Assembly: GCA_964452775.1 (NCBI GenBank)
Contig: CAYVQP010000001.1
Span: forward strand, 1 to 64,000
DNA length: 64,000 nt
Origin: JACKCB01 sp964452775
GTDB lineage: Bacteria; Chloroflexota; Anaerolineae; Promineifilales; Promineifilaceae
Reading direction: 5' to 3'
Position 1 is the first letter of the stretch. Each line of letters starts with the position of its first letter. Below the pieces are notes generated by a model. The model saw only the letters and a program-made list of their open reading frames with translations, made no database searches and was not told where the DNA came from. A program made the position numbers and the translations under genes. This document shows, in pieces, positions 23,854-33,263 of the stretch.

Positions 23854-24680
23854 TCCGGCGCATCCGCACCTTATCCGGCTACTTGTTCCGCGGTCAGGCG
23901 ATTTCGATTTCCGGCGTCTTCATGTTGTTGGGAACCCTTGCCTTTTGGCGGCTGTTCTTCGATCCCGGGCAGCATACACCGGAAGCCAGCTACTATGTGC
24001 TGCTGACTACCCTCTTCGGGGCCGGCATGACATTCCTGGCAACTCTTACGCTCGCGGCGCGCGCCAATCAGGCGATTAGCTATCCGATGCTGGCTCGACT
24101 ACCCAGCCGGGTAGAACATTTGACAGCCGTATTTTTTAGCGCCGTGACCTATGCCACCCTGCTTCAATTGCTACTGGCAATACTGGCAACCTGGCGCGGA
24201 CCGGGACTTACGTTCGGGCAGATGATCGAGATCCCCCCGCTCTGGATCTCAATCAATATCCTGGGCTCCGTATTGGCCTTGCATTCGTCAGATCTGGTTG
24301 CGCGAGGCTGGTCGCGAGTGTACGTCTACGGTGGGATCGCGATATTGCTGTTGCTGAACACGCTTTCCTCCACCGGGTTCACCTGGCTGATCAACTTTGT
24401 AACCCGGGTCAGCACCTTTTTCTACTCCAGTAACTTCATGCTGCTTGGCAACGCATTCAGCAAGATGGCTAACTGGCTATCGGGCGGTGGATCCGGCCTC
24501 TTGTCCCAGGTGTCAACCGTCATCTTCTGGCCCTTTCGAGCGCTCAGCGAAGCGGTCGTAGCGGGCTATTTCTCCCCCATGCAGGCGCTGGCTCCGGCGG
24601 TGTTGTTGCTCTATGCGACGGCGCTGTACATGTTGGCGGCCGAATTCTTTGCTACCAAAGACCTCTTCCTGACCGAATAG
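23850..24680 (+). CDS. ABC transporter membrane partner (permease-like)
   Basis: A 276-aa polytopic membrane protein with six or so hydrophobic segments. It starts with a GTG that overlaps the stop of the ATPase gene (GTGA), the classic arrangement of an ATPase and its permease. The sequence has no recognised family signature that I can name. It has the general form of an ABC-2-type permease, with a basic N-terminus (MIRRIRTLSGYLFRG) leading into the first segment. The transported substrate is unknown. Confidence 0.72.
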   Translation: MIRRIRTLSGYLFRGQAISISGVFMLLGTLAFWRLFFDPGQHTPEASYYVLLTTLFGAGMTFLATLTLAARANQAISYPMLARLPSRVEHLTAVFFSAVTYATLLQLLLAILATWRGPGLTFGQMIEIPPLWISINILGSVLALHSSDLVARGWSRVYVYGGIAILLLLNTLSSTGFTWLINFVTRVSTFFYSSNFMLLGNAFSKMANWLSGGGSGLLSQVSTVIFWPFRALSEAVVAGYFSPMQALAPAVLLLYATALYMLAAEFFATKDLFLTE

Positions 24681-24750
24681 GAACGCGGGCCCGAAATAGG
24701 CTTCCCCGGGCTTCGATTGCTCCGGCTCTCAGCGCGGATCTTCGCAAAGG

Positions 24751-25302
24751 TCAGGAGAAGATATCTTCCTGAGCCTCGGAAACGGCACTTCCGGAGAAGT
24801 ATTGCCGATTGAGGTAGTCTGCTAGTTTCTCCGCCTCGCTCCGGCTTAACCCGGAACCGAACAGCCCTCCTCGCGAACCATAATCAAATGCGACCGCCTG
24901 CTGGTTCTCGTTGTAACGGAACGGCCCCACATGCTTCATGTCATAAGCAGTGGTGGTACCCAGCAGTGACAGTGGGCGGCGGATGATAAGCGTCTGGTCA
25001 TTCACAAAGAGTATCTCCCTAGTGGCCCCATAGTAGCCAAGATAGCGCACAATATGCTTGCCCAGGCGATACCAGACATACGCCCACACGGCTACGATGA
25101 GGAAATAGACCAGGATATATACAAACTGCATACTCCTGATCGGCTGCTGAACAAGTAGGGCCAGCAGCACAATGGTCGCCCCAATCCACACGACGAGCAG
25201 CGTCCCGTAAATGGCCGTATAGAGCCGGTTGCGCGTCAGGGGCATGACCACCTTTAGCCGCTCGTCGTTTTCGCCAAAACTGATGAAGGAGATCTCAGCC
25301 AT
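24751..25302 (-). CDS. Two-span membrane protein with a cytoplasmic C-terminal domain, unknown function
   Basis: A 183-aa protein. After about 25 N-terminal residues come two hydrophobic segments (about 28-50 and 60-80). A soluble C-terminal part follows, with the order LFVNDQTLIIRRPLSLLG, which is bacterial PH-like in character. The ATG at 25302 (MAEISFISFGEN) is preferred to a TTG six codons upstream. It is convergent with the ABC operon and follows the CoA-transferase gene on the same strand. Function is unknown. Confidence 0.65.
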   Translation of the reverse strand: MAEISFISFGENDERLKVVMPLTRNRLYTAIYGTLLVVWIGATIVLLALLVQQPIRSMQFVYILVYFLIVAVWAYVWYRLGKHIVRYLGYYGATREILFVNDQTLIIRRPLSLLGTTTAYDMKHVGPFRYNENQQAVAFDYGSRGGLFGSGLSRSEAEKLADYLNRQYFSGSAVSEAQEDIFS

Positions 25303-25361
25303 CTTCAGATTATGCCTCAAGGCAGAGCGTCGGCAAGATGCTCACTACTCATTCGAGGGAG

Positions 25362-26657
25362 CTACACATAGCCGAGTTCGCGCGCCGAGAATGCCAGCTC
25401 GTCGCGGAACTTCGGATGGGCTATACGGATCAGTTCTTGCGCTCTTTGGCGAACAGTTTTGCCATAGAGGGAGGCGACGCCAAACTCGCTTACCACGTAA
25501 TGCACGTCATTGCGCGTGGTCACAACTCCCGCGCCCTCGGTGAGCATGGGCACGATCCTGCTGATAGCCCCATCCTTGGCAGTTGATTGGAAGGCGACAA
25601 TAGGTACGCCGCCCTTCGACCTGGCCGCGCCACGAATGAAATCGAGCTGTCCCCCTACGCCGCTGTAGAACTTTGGCCCAATCGAGTCGGCGCACACCTG
25701 GCCGGTCAGGTCCACCTGCAACGCCGAGTTGATGGCGACCATCTTGTCGTTCTGAGCGATATTGAAAGGATCATTGACATAATCCGTCGGGTGCAGTTCG
25801 ATCAAGGGGTTATTATGCACAAAGTCGTACAGCCGTTGGGAGCCAAACAAGAAGCCGGCCACAATCTTGCCGGGGTGAAAGTTCTTGCGCGCGCAGGTGA
25901 TAATGCCGGCCTCCACCATATCAATAATCCCGTCCGAGAAAAGCTCGGTATGGATCCCCAGGTCGCGATGACTGGTCAGGTTTTTCAGCACCGCGTCCGG
26001 GATACTGCCAATCCCCATCTGTAGCGTCGCTCCATCCGGGATCAGTTCGGCAATGTGTGAGCCTACATGCAGGTGTTCCTCACTGCTGCCACCCTGCGGC
26101 GCCTCCGGCAGCGGATAGTCTACCTCCACAATGGTATGCAGCCGGCTGACGTGAATGAAGCTGTCCCCCAATGTGCGCGGCATCCGGGGGTTGACCTCGG
26201 CAATGATGCGATTAGCTGACTCCGCTGCCGGCTTGGTGGTGCCCACTTCCACCCCGTAGCTGCAGAAGCCATGTTCGTCCGGCGGGGTAACTGATATCAG
26301 GGCAAAGTCCAGCGGCAAGTGCCCTTCTGTAAAGAGCCGCGGGATCTCCGAAAGAAAGACCGGCGTGAAGTCAGCGCGCCCTTCCTGCACAGCTCGACGA
26401 ACGTTGTGTCCAATGAACAACGCGTTTACGCGGAAGTTCTGCTCGAATTCCGGTGCGACATAAGGAGCGGGGGCAAACGTGAGTATATGCGTAATCTCGA
26501 CGCCGCGCAGGCTCTGCGCCCGGCGGGCCAGCCCCTTTGTCAATTCGACCGGCACCCCGGCCCCGCCGCCGAAGTACAACCGATTGCCGGAGAGGATAGA
26601 AGATAATGCCGTGTCTACGTCCGTGATCTTGCGTCGGTAGATCTCCTTCCAGTTCAC
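25362..26657 (-). CDS. Acetyl-CoA hydrolase/transferase family protein, 4-hydroxybutyrate CoA-transferase-like
   Basis: A 431-aa single-chain CoA-transferase that would move CoA between acetyl-CoA and a carboxylic acid. The catalytic Glu is Glu238 in HTELFSDGIIDMVEAG, the same motif and number as in the Clostridium 4-hydroxybutyrate enzyme. The glycine-rich CoA-binding segments MGIGSIPDAVL and GVGGQLDFIRGA are present. The start is a GTG whose bases overlap the stop of the alanine dehydrogenase gene, so translation is coupled. The acceptor acid (butyrate, 4-hydroxybutyrate, propionate or succinate) cannot be decided. Confidence 0.87.
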   Translation of the reverse strand: MNWKEIYRRKITDVDTALSSILSGNRLYFGGGAGVPVELTKGLARRAQSLRGVEITHILTFAPAPYVAPEFEQNFRVNALFIGHNVRRAVQEGRADFTPVFLSEIPRLFTEGHLPLDFALISVTPPDEHGFCSYGVEVGTTKPAAESANRIIAEVNPRMPRTLGDSFIHVSRLHTIVEVDYPLPEAPQGGSSEEHLHVGSHIAELIPDGATLQMGIGSIPDAVLKNLTSHRDLGIHTELFSDGIIDMVEAGIITCARKNFHPGKIVAGFLFGSQRLYDFVHNNPLIELHPTDYVNDPFNIAQNDKMVAINSALQVDLTGQVCADSIGPKFYSGVGGQLDFIRGAARSKGGVPIVAFQSTAKDGAISRIVPMLTEGAGVVTTRNDVHYVVSEFGVASLYGKTVRQRAQELIRIAHPKFRDELAFSARELGYV

Positions 26658-27790
26658 AGGACACCCCCAATTCTCAGAAATTCGGGTAAATCCTCATCAA
26701 TCTCAAGTCCAAGTGCGTCGGCCACATCCGGATGCGCCAGCCGGCCCTCATAGACGTTCAACCCTCGCGCCAGGGATGTGTTTGCCGCAAATACTGCCGG
26801 TAATCCGAACTGGGCGATTTCCAAGAGCAACGGAACAATGGCGTTTGTCAGTGCATGGCTTATTGTGCGTCCCACAAGCGCGGTAACGTTCGGCACGCAA
26901 AAGTGAATGACCCCCTCCTCCACGTAAGTCTGATCGCGCAACGTTGTTGGCCGGCTGGTCTCCGCTGCGCCCCCCTGGTCAATGGCAAAGTCAATGATCA
27001 CCGAGCCGGGGCGCATCTTGCGCACCATTTCCCGGGTCAGCAGGATTGGCGCACGCCGGGCTGCGGTGTGTACGCAAATCACGATCACATCCGCGTATTC
27101 CGCGATCCGCTCAAGGTTGTACTCGCTTGCCACCATCGTGGTCACACGACCGTCGAATAGCTCGTCCAGCCGGCGCAGCCGCCAGACGCGACTGTCCAGA
27201 GCGGCCACCTGCGCGCCAAGGCCCAGGAAAGAACGAACGGCATACGTTCCCAGGGTGCCGGCGCCGATGACCGCCACTTCCGCCGAAGGCACACCCGAAA
27301 CCCCAGACAGCAAGGTGCCGCGCCCACCATTGAGCGTTGTTAGCAGTCGCCCGGCGATGATTGGGGCCAGCCGGCCCGCGCCCTCACTCAAGGGTTGCAA
27401 CACTGGAAACGCGCCGTCATCTTCCTGCACCATCTCAAAGGCAACCGCCGTAATGTGGCTTTGGGTCAGCGCTTGTAGCAAGTCGCGTGAAGCCACCGAG
27501 AGGTGAAGTAGCGACAGAATGGTTTGTCCATCGCGGAAGCGGCCGTGTTCCCTCGCCGTTGGCCGGCTGACCTTGACGACGACATCGGCCCGGCCGTAGG
27601 CCTCGTCAGCCGAGTAGACCAGCTTAGCGCCGTAGTCGCGATAACGCTCGTCAGAGAAGCCGGATCCCAGCCCGGCGCCCTTTTCGACATATACGGTGTG
27701 ACCGGCGGAGACTAACGAATGCACGCCCGCTGGCGTCAGCCCCACCCTCGTCTCCAGGTCACGAATTTCGCGTGGCACTCCAAATTCCAT
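26654..27790 (-). CDS. ald: Alanine dehydrogenase
   Basis: A 378-aa NAD-dependent enzyme that interconverts alanine and pyruvate plus ammonia. The N-terminus MEFGVPREIRDLETRVGLTP and the substrate region with Lys in VVVKVSRP and His in LSLLHLSV fit the Ald/PntA family. The NAD-binding glycine motif is VIGAGTLGTYAVRSFLGLG, and the active-site Asp lies in IDFAIDQGGAAETS. The ATG at 27790 is preferred because AAGGAG lies 8 nt before it; a GTG at 27799 lies directly on that site. It is followed by a coupled CoA-transferase, which suggests joint use of alanine-derived acyl groups. Confidence 0.9.
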   Translation of the reverse strand: MEFGVPREIRDLETRVGLTPAGVHSLVSAGHTVYVEKGAGLGSGFSDERYRDYGAKLVYSADEAYGRADVVVKVSRPTAREHGRFRDGQTILSLLHLSVASRDLLQALTQSHITAVAFEMVQEDDGAFPVLQPLSEGAGRLAPIIAGRLLTTLNGGRGTLLSGVSGVPSAEVAVIGAGTLGTYAVRSFLGLGAQVAALDSRVWRLRRLDELFDGRVTTMVASEYNLERIAEYADVIVICVHTAARRAPILLTREMVRKMRPGSVIIDFAIDQGGAAETSRPTTLRDQTYVEEGVIHFCVPNVTALVGRTISHALTNAIVPLLLEIAQFGLPAVFAANTSLARGLNVYEGRLAHPDVADALGLEIDEDLPEFLRIGGVL

Positions 27791-27977
27791 CTCGTTCACT
27801 CCTTATCTTTGTCGCCGGCCTTATCTGCCAGCCGGCGATGTCTAGAGCGGGCCGGCTCACTATTGAGGGCCAGCCTGCGCATATTGTACCGTTCTCGACA
27901 AGGGCTGGATAGTGACTTAATACACCATTGCCGGGTGAGAGCTTTCCAGTAGCGTGCAGAATGCCGGCCCTTATCCA

Positions 27978-28007
27978 CGGACATCTTCACTGCTTTCAGG
28001 GTATAAT
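27978..28007 (+). promoter_or_regulatory. Promoter of glgB
   Basis: CGGACA, an 18-nt spacer and a perfect TATAAT at 28002-28007, about 48 nt before the glgB ATG. The rest of the 264-nt divergent gap shows no gene. Confidence 0.6.
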
Positions 28008-28054
28008 CATCTCAGGGGAGTCATTGTCGGATTACTCGGTATATTGGAGAGGCT

Positions 28055-30301
28055 ATGAATCAGCCAGGGTTTTCGACCACTGCTGAGCAAGAAGCAATCG
28101 TTCAGGGGTATCATGGAAATGCCTTCGCGTTCCTTGGCCCGCACGACTATCAGGACCAGAATCAAGCTGGGATTGTCGTGCGAGCCTTCCTGCCCCAGGC
28201 CCGGCAGGCGATGCTGGTGATTCAGGGCAAGAAACGGCGTACCCGGCAGGCGATGAACCTGGTGCATCCGGCCGGGTTGTTCGAGTGCCTGATCAAAGGC
28301 GCCAAACTTCCGCTGTCGTATCGGCTGCTCCTAACCGGTGCTGACGGACAGCAAACGGAGATCGAGGACCCTTACCGTTTCCCTTCCCTGATGAGCGGAT
28401 ATGACGAGTATCTGATGGCCGAAGGCACCCATGCCCGCATCTATGACCGGCTGGGCGCGCACCTGGTCAGCATCGAAGGAGTTGCCGGCGTACTGTTCGC
28501 GGTGTGGGCTCCGAACGCCTTGCGTGTCAGCTTGATCGGTAACTTCAACCAGTGGGACGGGCGGCGACACCCGATGCGCTTTCACGTGAATAGCGGCATC
28601 TGGGAGCTTTTTGTCCCTGGAATCGGCCAGGGCGAAGTCTACAAGTACGAGATCAGGGCCCGCCACCTGAATTACACAGTAGCCAAGTCAGACCCGGTCG
28701 GCTTTTATAATGAGTTGCGTCCAAGTAACGCCTCCATTGTCTGGGATATCGGCGGCTACCAGTGGGGCGATGCCGATTGGATGAACCGCCGCATGCAGGC
28801 TCAGAGCCTGGAGGCGCCGATCAGCATTTACGAAGTGCATCTAGGTTCCTGGCGGCGTAAGAACGGGTGGGAGTGGCTGACATACAAGGAGCTGGCGACG
28901 GAGTTGGTAGCCTATGTCAAGGAGATGGGTTACACGCATATTGAGCTGTTGCCGATCTCTGAGTACCCCTACGACGGGTCCTGGGGCTACCAGGTAACCG
29001 GCTACTTTGCGCCCACCAGTCGCTATGGCACGCCGGAGGAGTTCATGGCGCTTGTTGACGCCTGTCACCAGGCGGAGATCGGTGTACTCCTGGACTGGGT
29101 GCCGGCGCACTTTCCGCGTGACCAGCACGGCCTGGCGTTTTTCGACGGCACATATTTGTATGAACATGCCGATCCGCGCCGCGGCCAGCACCCGGACTGG
29201 GGCACCCTCATCTTCAATTTTGGCCGCAACGAAGTCCGGCAGTTCCTGATTAGTAACGCCCTCTTTTGGCTGGATAAGTACCACATTGACGGCCTGCGAG
29301 TTGATGCGGTGGCCTCTATGCTCTATCTCGACTTCTCACGCGAACCCGGCCAATGGATCCCCAATCAGTACGGCGGCAGAGAAAACCTGGAAGCCATCGC
29401 CTTCTTACGCGACTTTAACCGCAATGTTCACGAACAATTTCCCGATGCCCTGACCATCGCCGAAGAGTCAACCGCCTGGCCGGCCGTGACCGGAGCGCCC
29501 GACGAAGGCGGCCTGGGCTTTGATCTGAAGTGGAATATGGGCTGGATGCATGATTCGCTGCGTTACATCGCCAACGATCCCATTTACCGGGCATTTCATC
29601 ACGGTTCGCTGACCTTTTCCATGCTTTACGCCTTTAGCGAGAAGTTCCTGCTGCCATTCTCCCACGATGAAGTCGTGCATCTGAAGCACAGCATGTTGGA
29701 CAAAATGCCGGGAGATATCTGGCGACGGTTCGCGAATCTGCGGGCGCTGTATGCGTACCAGTACGGCCATCCCGGCAAGAAGCTACTCTTTATGGGCGGA
29801 GAATTCGGCCAATGGCGGGAATGGAGTGAGACCCGGGCGCTCGATTGGGTACTACTGGAACAGGACACCCGTCACCGGCAGCTTCAGCAACTGGTGGCTG
29901 ACCTGAATGCGCTGTACTCCAGTGAGCCGGCGCTGCACCAGCAGGATTACAGCTGGGACGGCTTCACCTGGCTTGAGTTTCGAGATTGGGAACGCAGTGT
30001 AATCGCCTTTGCTCGCCACACGCCGGACCGGGCCGATCAGATAGCCGTCATCTGTAATTTTACGCCGGTTGTCCGGCACGATTATCCGGTTCCGGTGCTT
30101 AGAGCAGGTCAATACGAAGAGCTGCTGAACACAGACCAGGCACAGTATGGGGGTAGCGGCATTGTCAACAGCGGGGCGCTGGAAGCGCTTCCGACCAGCC
30201 TGCCGGACAAGGCTTACATCGTGAAACTGTCTTTGCCGCCGCTGGCTGTGATCTACCTGAAGTGGCAGGGGGAGCCGGAAGTAGCTGGCGGCGACGATTA
30301 G
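28055..30301 (+). CDS. glgB: 1,4-alpha-glucan branching enzyme
   Basis: A 748-aa GH13 enzyme that makes alpha-1,6 branches in glycogen. The N-terminal region (about 1-130) and the CBM48 domain (GVLFAVWAPNALRVSLIGNFNQWDG) are followed by the catalytic barrel. Nucleophile Asp417 lies in LRVDAVASMLYLD, acid/base Glu470 in TIAEESTAWP, and the His-Asp pair in FSHDEVVH. The C-terminal beta domain is complete and the length is that of the long GlgB form. GGAGAGG lies before the ATG. manA follows after 12 nt. Confidence 0.95.
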   Translation: MNQPGFSTTAEQEAIVQGYHGNAFAFLGPHDYQDQNQAGIVVRAFLPQARQAMLVIQGKKRRTRQAMNLVHPAGLFECLIKGAKLPLSYRLLLTGADGQQTEIEDPYRFPSLMSGYDEYLMAEGTHARIYDRLGAHLVSIEGVAGVLFAVWAPNALRVSLIGNFNQWDGRRHPMRFHVNSGIWELFVPGIGQGEVYKYEIRARHLNYTVAKSDPVGFYNELRPSNASIVWDIGGYQWGDADWMNRRMQAQSLEAPISIYEVHLGSWRRKNGWEWLTYKELATELVAYVKEMGYTHIELLPISEYPYDGSWGYQVTGYFAPTSRYGTPEEFMALVDACHQAEIGVLLDWVPAHFPRDQHGLAFFDGTYLYEHADPRRGQHPDWGTLIFNFGRNEVRQFLISNALFWLDKYHIDGLRVDAVASMLYLDFSREPGQWIPNQYGGRENLEAIAFLRDFNRNVHEQFPDALTIAEESTAWPAVTGAPDEGGLGFDLKWNMGWMHDSLRYIANDPIYRAFHHGSLTFSMLYAFSEKFLLPFSHDEVVHLKHSMLDKMPGDIWRRFANLRALYAYQYGHPGKKLLFMGGEFGQWREWSETRALDWVLLEQDTRHRQLQQLVADLNALYSSEPALHQQDYSWDGFTWLEFRDWERSVIAFARHTPDRADQIAVICNFTPVVRHDYPVPVLRAGQYEELLNTDQAQYGGSGIVNSGALEALPTSLPDKAYIVKLSLPPLAVIYLKWQGEPEVAGGDD

Positions 30302-30313
30302 TTACCACAAGAC

Positions 30314-31327
30314 ATGAACATAGATCAGGGGCTGTATCCCCTACTCTTTGAACCCGTCCTCAAGGAGTATATCTGGGGAGGGCATGACCTTGCCCGGCTG
30401 CTGAAGCGGCCCATCCCGGCCGACCGGCCGATTGCCGAAAGCTGGGAGATCGCCGCCCACGCCAACGGCACGACGAATGTGACCAATGGGCGCTATGCCG
30501 GCCGCTCCCTGAGCTGGCTGCTGCACGAACTTGGCGAAGCGCTGGTCGGCCACAGGGCGCTTTGGGCGCTCGAGCGAGATCGCTTCCCACTGCTGATCAA
30601 ACTGCTGGATGCCGCCCATGACCTGTCTGTGCAAGTTCACCCCGATGACGCCTACTCCCTGGCGCATGAAGGCAATGAGTTAGGCAAATCGGAAATGTGG
30701 GTTGTACTGCACGCTCGGCCGGGCGCCGCCGTGGTGCTTGGCCTGGCTCAGAGCGCCACCCGGGAGAGTTTTCGCGCAGCAGTTGACAGCGGCAATTTAG
30801 AACCATTGTTGCATTCCATCCCGGTGTCGGCCGGCGATCATATTTGCGTGCCGGCAGGGTCATTGCACGCGATCCTCGGCGGCGTCTTGATAGCCGAGAT
30901 CCAGCAGAACTCCGATACCACCTATCGCGTCTATGATTGGAATCGCCGTGGAATGGACGGGCGACCACGCCCGCTACATGTGGAGAAAGCGCTCGATGTG
31001 ATCAATTTTGCGCAAATAGCACCCGGCAAGCCGGAAGCTCAACCGGTTCAAGACATCTCCGGAGCAAGTCGTGAGCGTCTCTGCGCCACCGACTATTTCG
31101 TGGTCGAGCGCCTACGCCTGGAGGACGGGGAATACTTCGCCGGCAACTGCAATGGCGAGACCCTTGAGATTTGGGGCATACTCGAGGGCGCCGCCCGGCT
31201 CGACTCCGGCGAACCGGCGCTAAACCTGGGCGCGGTCCGCTTCGTCCTCTTACCGGCCATGCTTGGCCCATATCAACTAACTGCCGCCGCAGGACCCACA
31301 GTGGCTTTGCGCGTCTATTTGCCATAG
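30314..31327 (+). CDS. manA: Mannose-6-phosphate isomerase, class I
   Basis: A 337-aa zinc enzyme interconverting mannose-6-phosphate and fructose-6-phosphate. Zinc ligands are seen in SVQVHPDD (Gln, His), GKSEMW (Glu) and PAGSLHAI (His). The opening LLFEPVLKEYIWGG and the Arg in NSDTTYRVYDW are typical. It is 12 nt downstream of glgB, so the two are cotranscribed and link hexose phosphate use to glycogen synthesis. Confidence 0.92.
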   Translation: MNIDQGLYPLLFEPVLKEYIWGGHDLARLLKRPIPADRPIAESWEIAAHANGTTNVTNGRYAGRSLSWLLHELGEALVGHRALWALERDRFPLLIKLLDAAHDLSVQVHPDDAYSLAHEGNELGKSEMWVVLHARPGAAVVLGLAQSATRESFRAAVDSGNLEPLLHSIPVSAGDHICVPAGSLHAILGGVLIAEIQQNSDTTYRVYDWNRRGMDGRPRPLHVEKALDVINFAQIAPGKPEAQPVQDISGASRERLCATDYFVVERLRLEDGEYFAGNCNGETLEIWGILEGAARLDSGEPALNLGAVRFVLLPAMLGPYQLTAAAGPTVALRVYLP

Positions 31328-31408
31328 AAAGATGCCCACACTGAAAGACGCGGTGAACGACGCCAGCATCAACCCCGCAGCGTCGACTCATGGCGCCAAA
31401 AAATCTGA

Positions 31409-31437
31409 TTGCCACACCACCCGAGTTGTGATATGAT
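31409..31437 (+). promoter_or_regulatory. Strong promoter of rpsT
   Basis: TTGCCA at 31409-31414, a 17-nt spacer and TATGAT at 31432-31437, one change from consensus in each box. The predicted transcript begins near 31444, giving a leader of about 55 nt. Confidence 0.8.
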
Positions 31438-31498
31438 TGCTCCCGCTCTAACGTCATACTGCTTGATATGGCGGAACATTGCGGAGGTAACTAGGAAA

Positions 31499-31783
31499 TT
31501 GGCAAACATTAAGTCAGCAAAGAAACGTATCCGGCAGAATGAGAAGCGCCGCGTGCATAATCGGCATTACCGCGCTGCGGCGCGCACCTACGTCAAGAAA
31601 GCGCGCACCCAGATTGCCGCTGGTCAACTCGATGGAGCTGACGAGACGGTTGATGCGGCCATCAAGACCCTCGACAAGGCTGCCCGCAAGGGAATCATTC
31701 ACCCGCGCAACGCGGCCCGTCGCAAGAGCCGGATCATGTCTCAACTCGCTGCCGCCCAGAAGCAAGCAGCGAGCGCTCGCTAA
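31499..31783 (+). CDS. rpsT: 30S ribosomal protein S20, TTG start
   Basis: A 94-aa basic protein that binds 16S rRNA early in 30S assembly. The N-terminus ANIKSAKKRIRQNEKRR is diagnostic, and the helical core ending RNAARRKSRIMSQL fits the family. The start is a TTG at 31499, with GGAGG at 31483-31487 and a second AGGA nearer. An upstream ATG at 31409 would add 30 residues foreign to S20 and lies on the promoter. A TTG start on a ribosomal protein gene is often a means of keeping expression in balance. It is flanked by its own promoter and terminator. Confidence 0.95.
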   Translation: MANIKSAKKRIRQNEKRRVHNRHYRAAARTYVKKARTQIAAGQLDGADETVDAAIKTLDKAARKGIIHPRNAARRKSRIMSQLAAAQKQAASAR

Positions 31784-31818
31784 TCTCGTTCGATACTCAA
31801 TTCAGCTGGAATCTATTA

Positions 31819-31850
31819 GGCGCTGCTCCAGGCGAGCAGCGCCTTTTGTT
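31819..31850 (+). terminator. Rho-independent terminator of rpsT
   Basis: GGCGCTGCTC / GAGCAGCGCC forms a perfect 10-bp stem with a 5-nt loop and is followed by TTTTGTTGTT, 35 nt after the stop. Confidence 0.92.
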
Positions 31851-31864
31851 GTTGGAAACAGCCG

Positions 31865-33199
31865 TCAGGAGAGGTGCGCCTCTTCGGCCGCCGTTAACGC
31901 GCGCTCAAAGATGTGCAGCCCTTCCTCGACCAACTCTATCGGTATGTTCAAGGGAGGGGTAAAGCGGATCGTGTTGGTTCCACTGGGAATCAGCAGCAAT
32001 CCGGCTTCGAACGCCTGCTGAACGACTGCATTGCGCAGCTCAACGGCCCGCTCCTTTGTACGCCGATCCTTCACGAATTCAGCCCCGACCATCAGTCCCC
32101 GGCCACGGATATCGCCGATGCTGGGATGGCGCATCTGCATCTCGGCCAGCGCATCCTGAAAATATGCGCCGGTGCTGGCAGCCTGCTGCAACAGGTTGTC
32201 CTCGGTAATGACCTGGAGCGTAGCCAGACCGGCAGCAGCCGCAATCGGGTTGCCGCCGAATGTGCTGCCGTGCGCGCCCGGCGCCCACACATTGATCACC
32301 TCATCGCGGGCAATGATTCCTCCGATGGGCATTCCGCTGGCAATCCCTTTGGCAAAGCAGACGATATCCGGCTCTATCCCCTCGTGTTCAATTGCCCACC
32401 ATTTGCCCGTGCGCCCCACACCACTCTGCACCTCGTCAACGATCAGCAGGATGCCGTACCGATCGCAGAGAGCGCGCAGCCGCTTGAAGAAGCCGGGGGC
32501 GGGGACAACATAACCCCCTTCCCCCTGAATCGGCTCGATCAGAACGGCAGCTACATCATAAGGTGAAAGCGCCGTCCGGAAGACCTGTTCTTCCAGGTAG
32601 CGCATGACCGTGTCGCCATATCCTTCACCCGGCTCCGCCGCCAGAACTTGCCGATATGGGTTCGGGTACGGAATGTGCTCAGTTCGCACGGCGGTGTGGT
32701 AGCCTTCGCGCTGGACGTGCTTGCTGGCTGTGAACGACAGCGCCCCCAGTGTCCGCCCATGAAACGCTCCGGTGAAGCTGATGAAGCGATAACGCTCCGT
32801 CTTGTACATCGCCAGCTTGATGGCCGCCTCGACCGCCTCCGTGCCGGAATTGCCGAAGTAGAGCCGTGTTCCGCCGGAGATTGGGGCCAGCTCCTGCAAT
32901 CGCTCCGCCAGCGTCACCCCTTGTTCGTAGTAAAAATCCATCAGGCAGATATGCCAGAAATTGTCCAACTGCTCCCGGACCGCAGCTTCCACTTTGGGAT
33001 GCCGGTGACCAACGTTCAACACGGCCACCCCGGCCATAAAATCAATGTAGCGCCGGCCGTCCACATCCCAGATTTCTGAACCGGAGGCGCGATCGACCAC
33101 CAATGCATACTCCCGTTTATAGGTCGGCGCCAAAGCCGCCATATCCCTCTCAATAATGGCCCGGCCCTTCGGTCCGGCCCCGCGCATATCTATTCCCAT
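31865..33199 (-). CDS. Class III PLP-dependent aminotransferase (4-aminobutyrate/acetylornithine aminotransferase-like)
   Basis: A 444-aa aminotransferase. The PLP-binding Lys lies in CFAKGIASGMPIGG, the cofactor Asp in LIVDEVQSGVGRTGKWWAIE, and the phosphate-binding segment is FGNSGTEAVEAAIKLA. The arrangement LIEPIQGEGGYVVPAPGFF is shared by GabT and ArgD. The length exceeds ArgD (about 400) and fits GabT better, so GABA or a related omega-amino acid is the likely substrate. I prefer the ATG at 33199, with GAGG 8 nt upstream, to the GTG at 33205. It is downstream of the roadblock/HUH-like gene on the same strand. Confidence 0.85.
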   Translation of the reverse strand: MGIDMRGAGPKGRAIIERDMAALAPTYKREYALVVDRASGSEIWDVDGRRYIDFMAGVAVLNVGHRHPKVEAAVREQLDNFWHICLMDFYYEQGVTLAERLQELAPISGGTRLYFGNSGTEAVEAAIKLAMYKTERYRFISFTGAFHGRTLGALSFTASKHVQREGYHTAVRTEHIPYPNPYRQVLAAEPGEGYGDTVMRYLEEQVFRTALSPYDVAAVLIEPIQGEGGYVVPAPGFFKRLRALCDRYGILLIVDEVQSGVGRTGKWWAIEHEGIEPDIVCFAKGIASGMPIGGIIARDEVINVWAPGAHGSTFGGNPIAAAAGLATLQVITEDNLLQQAASTGAYFQDALAEMQMRHPSIGDIRGRGLMVGAEFVKDRRTKERAVELRNAVVQQAFEAGLLLIPSGTNTIRFTPPLNIPIELVEEGLHIFERALTAAEEAHLS

Positions 33200-33263
33200 C
33201 TTCACTTCCTCTCAGTGGCCTTTATTGCACTACCGCCTACAGACTCAACAATCGCCGGCGGAC

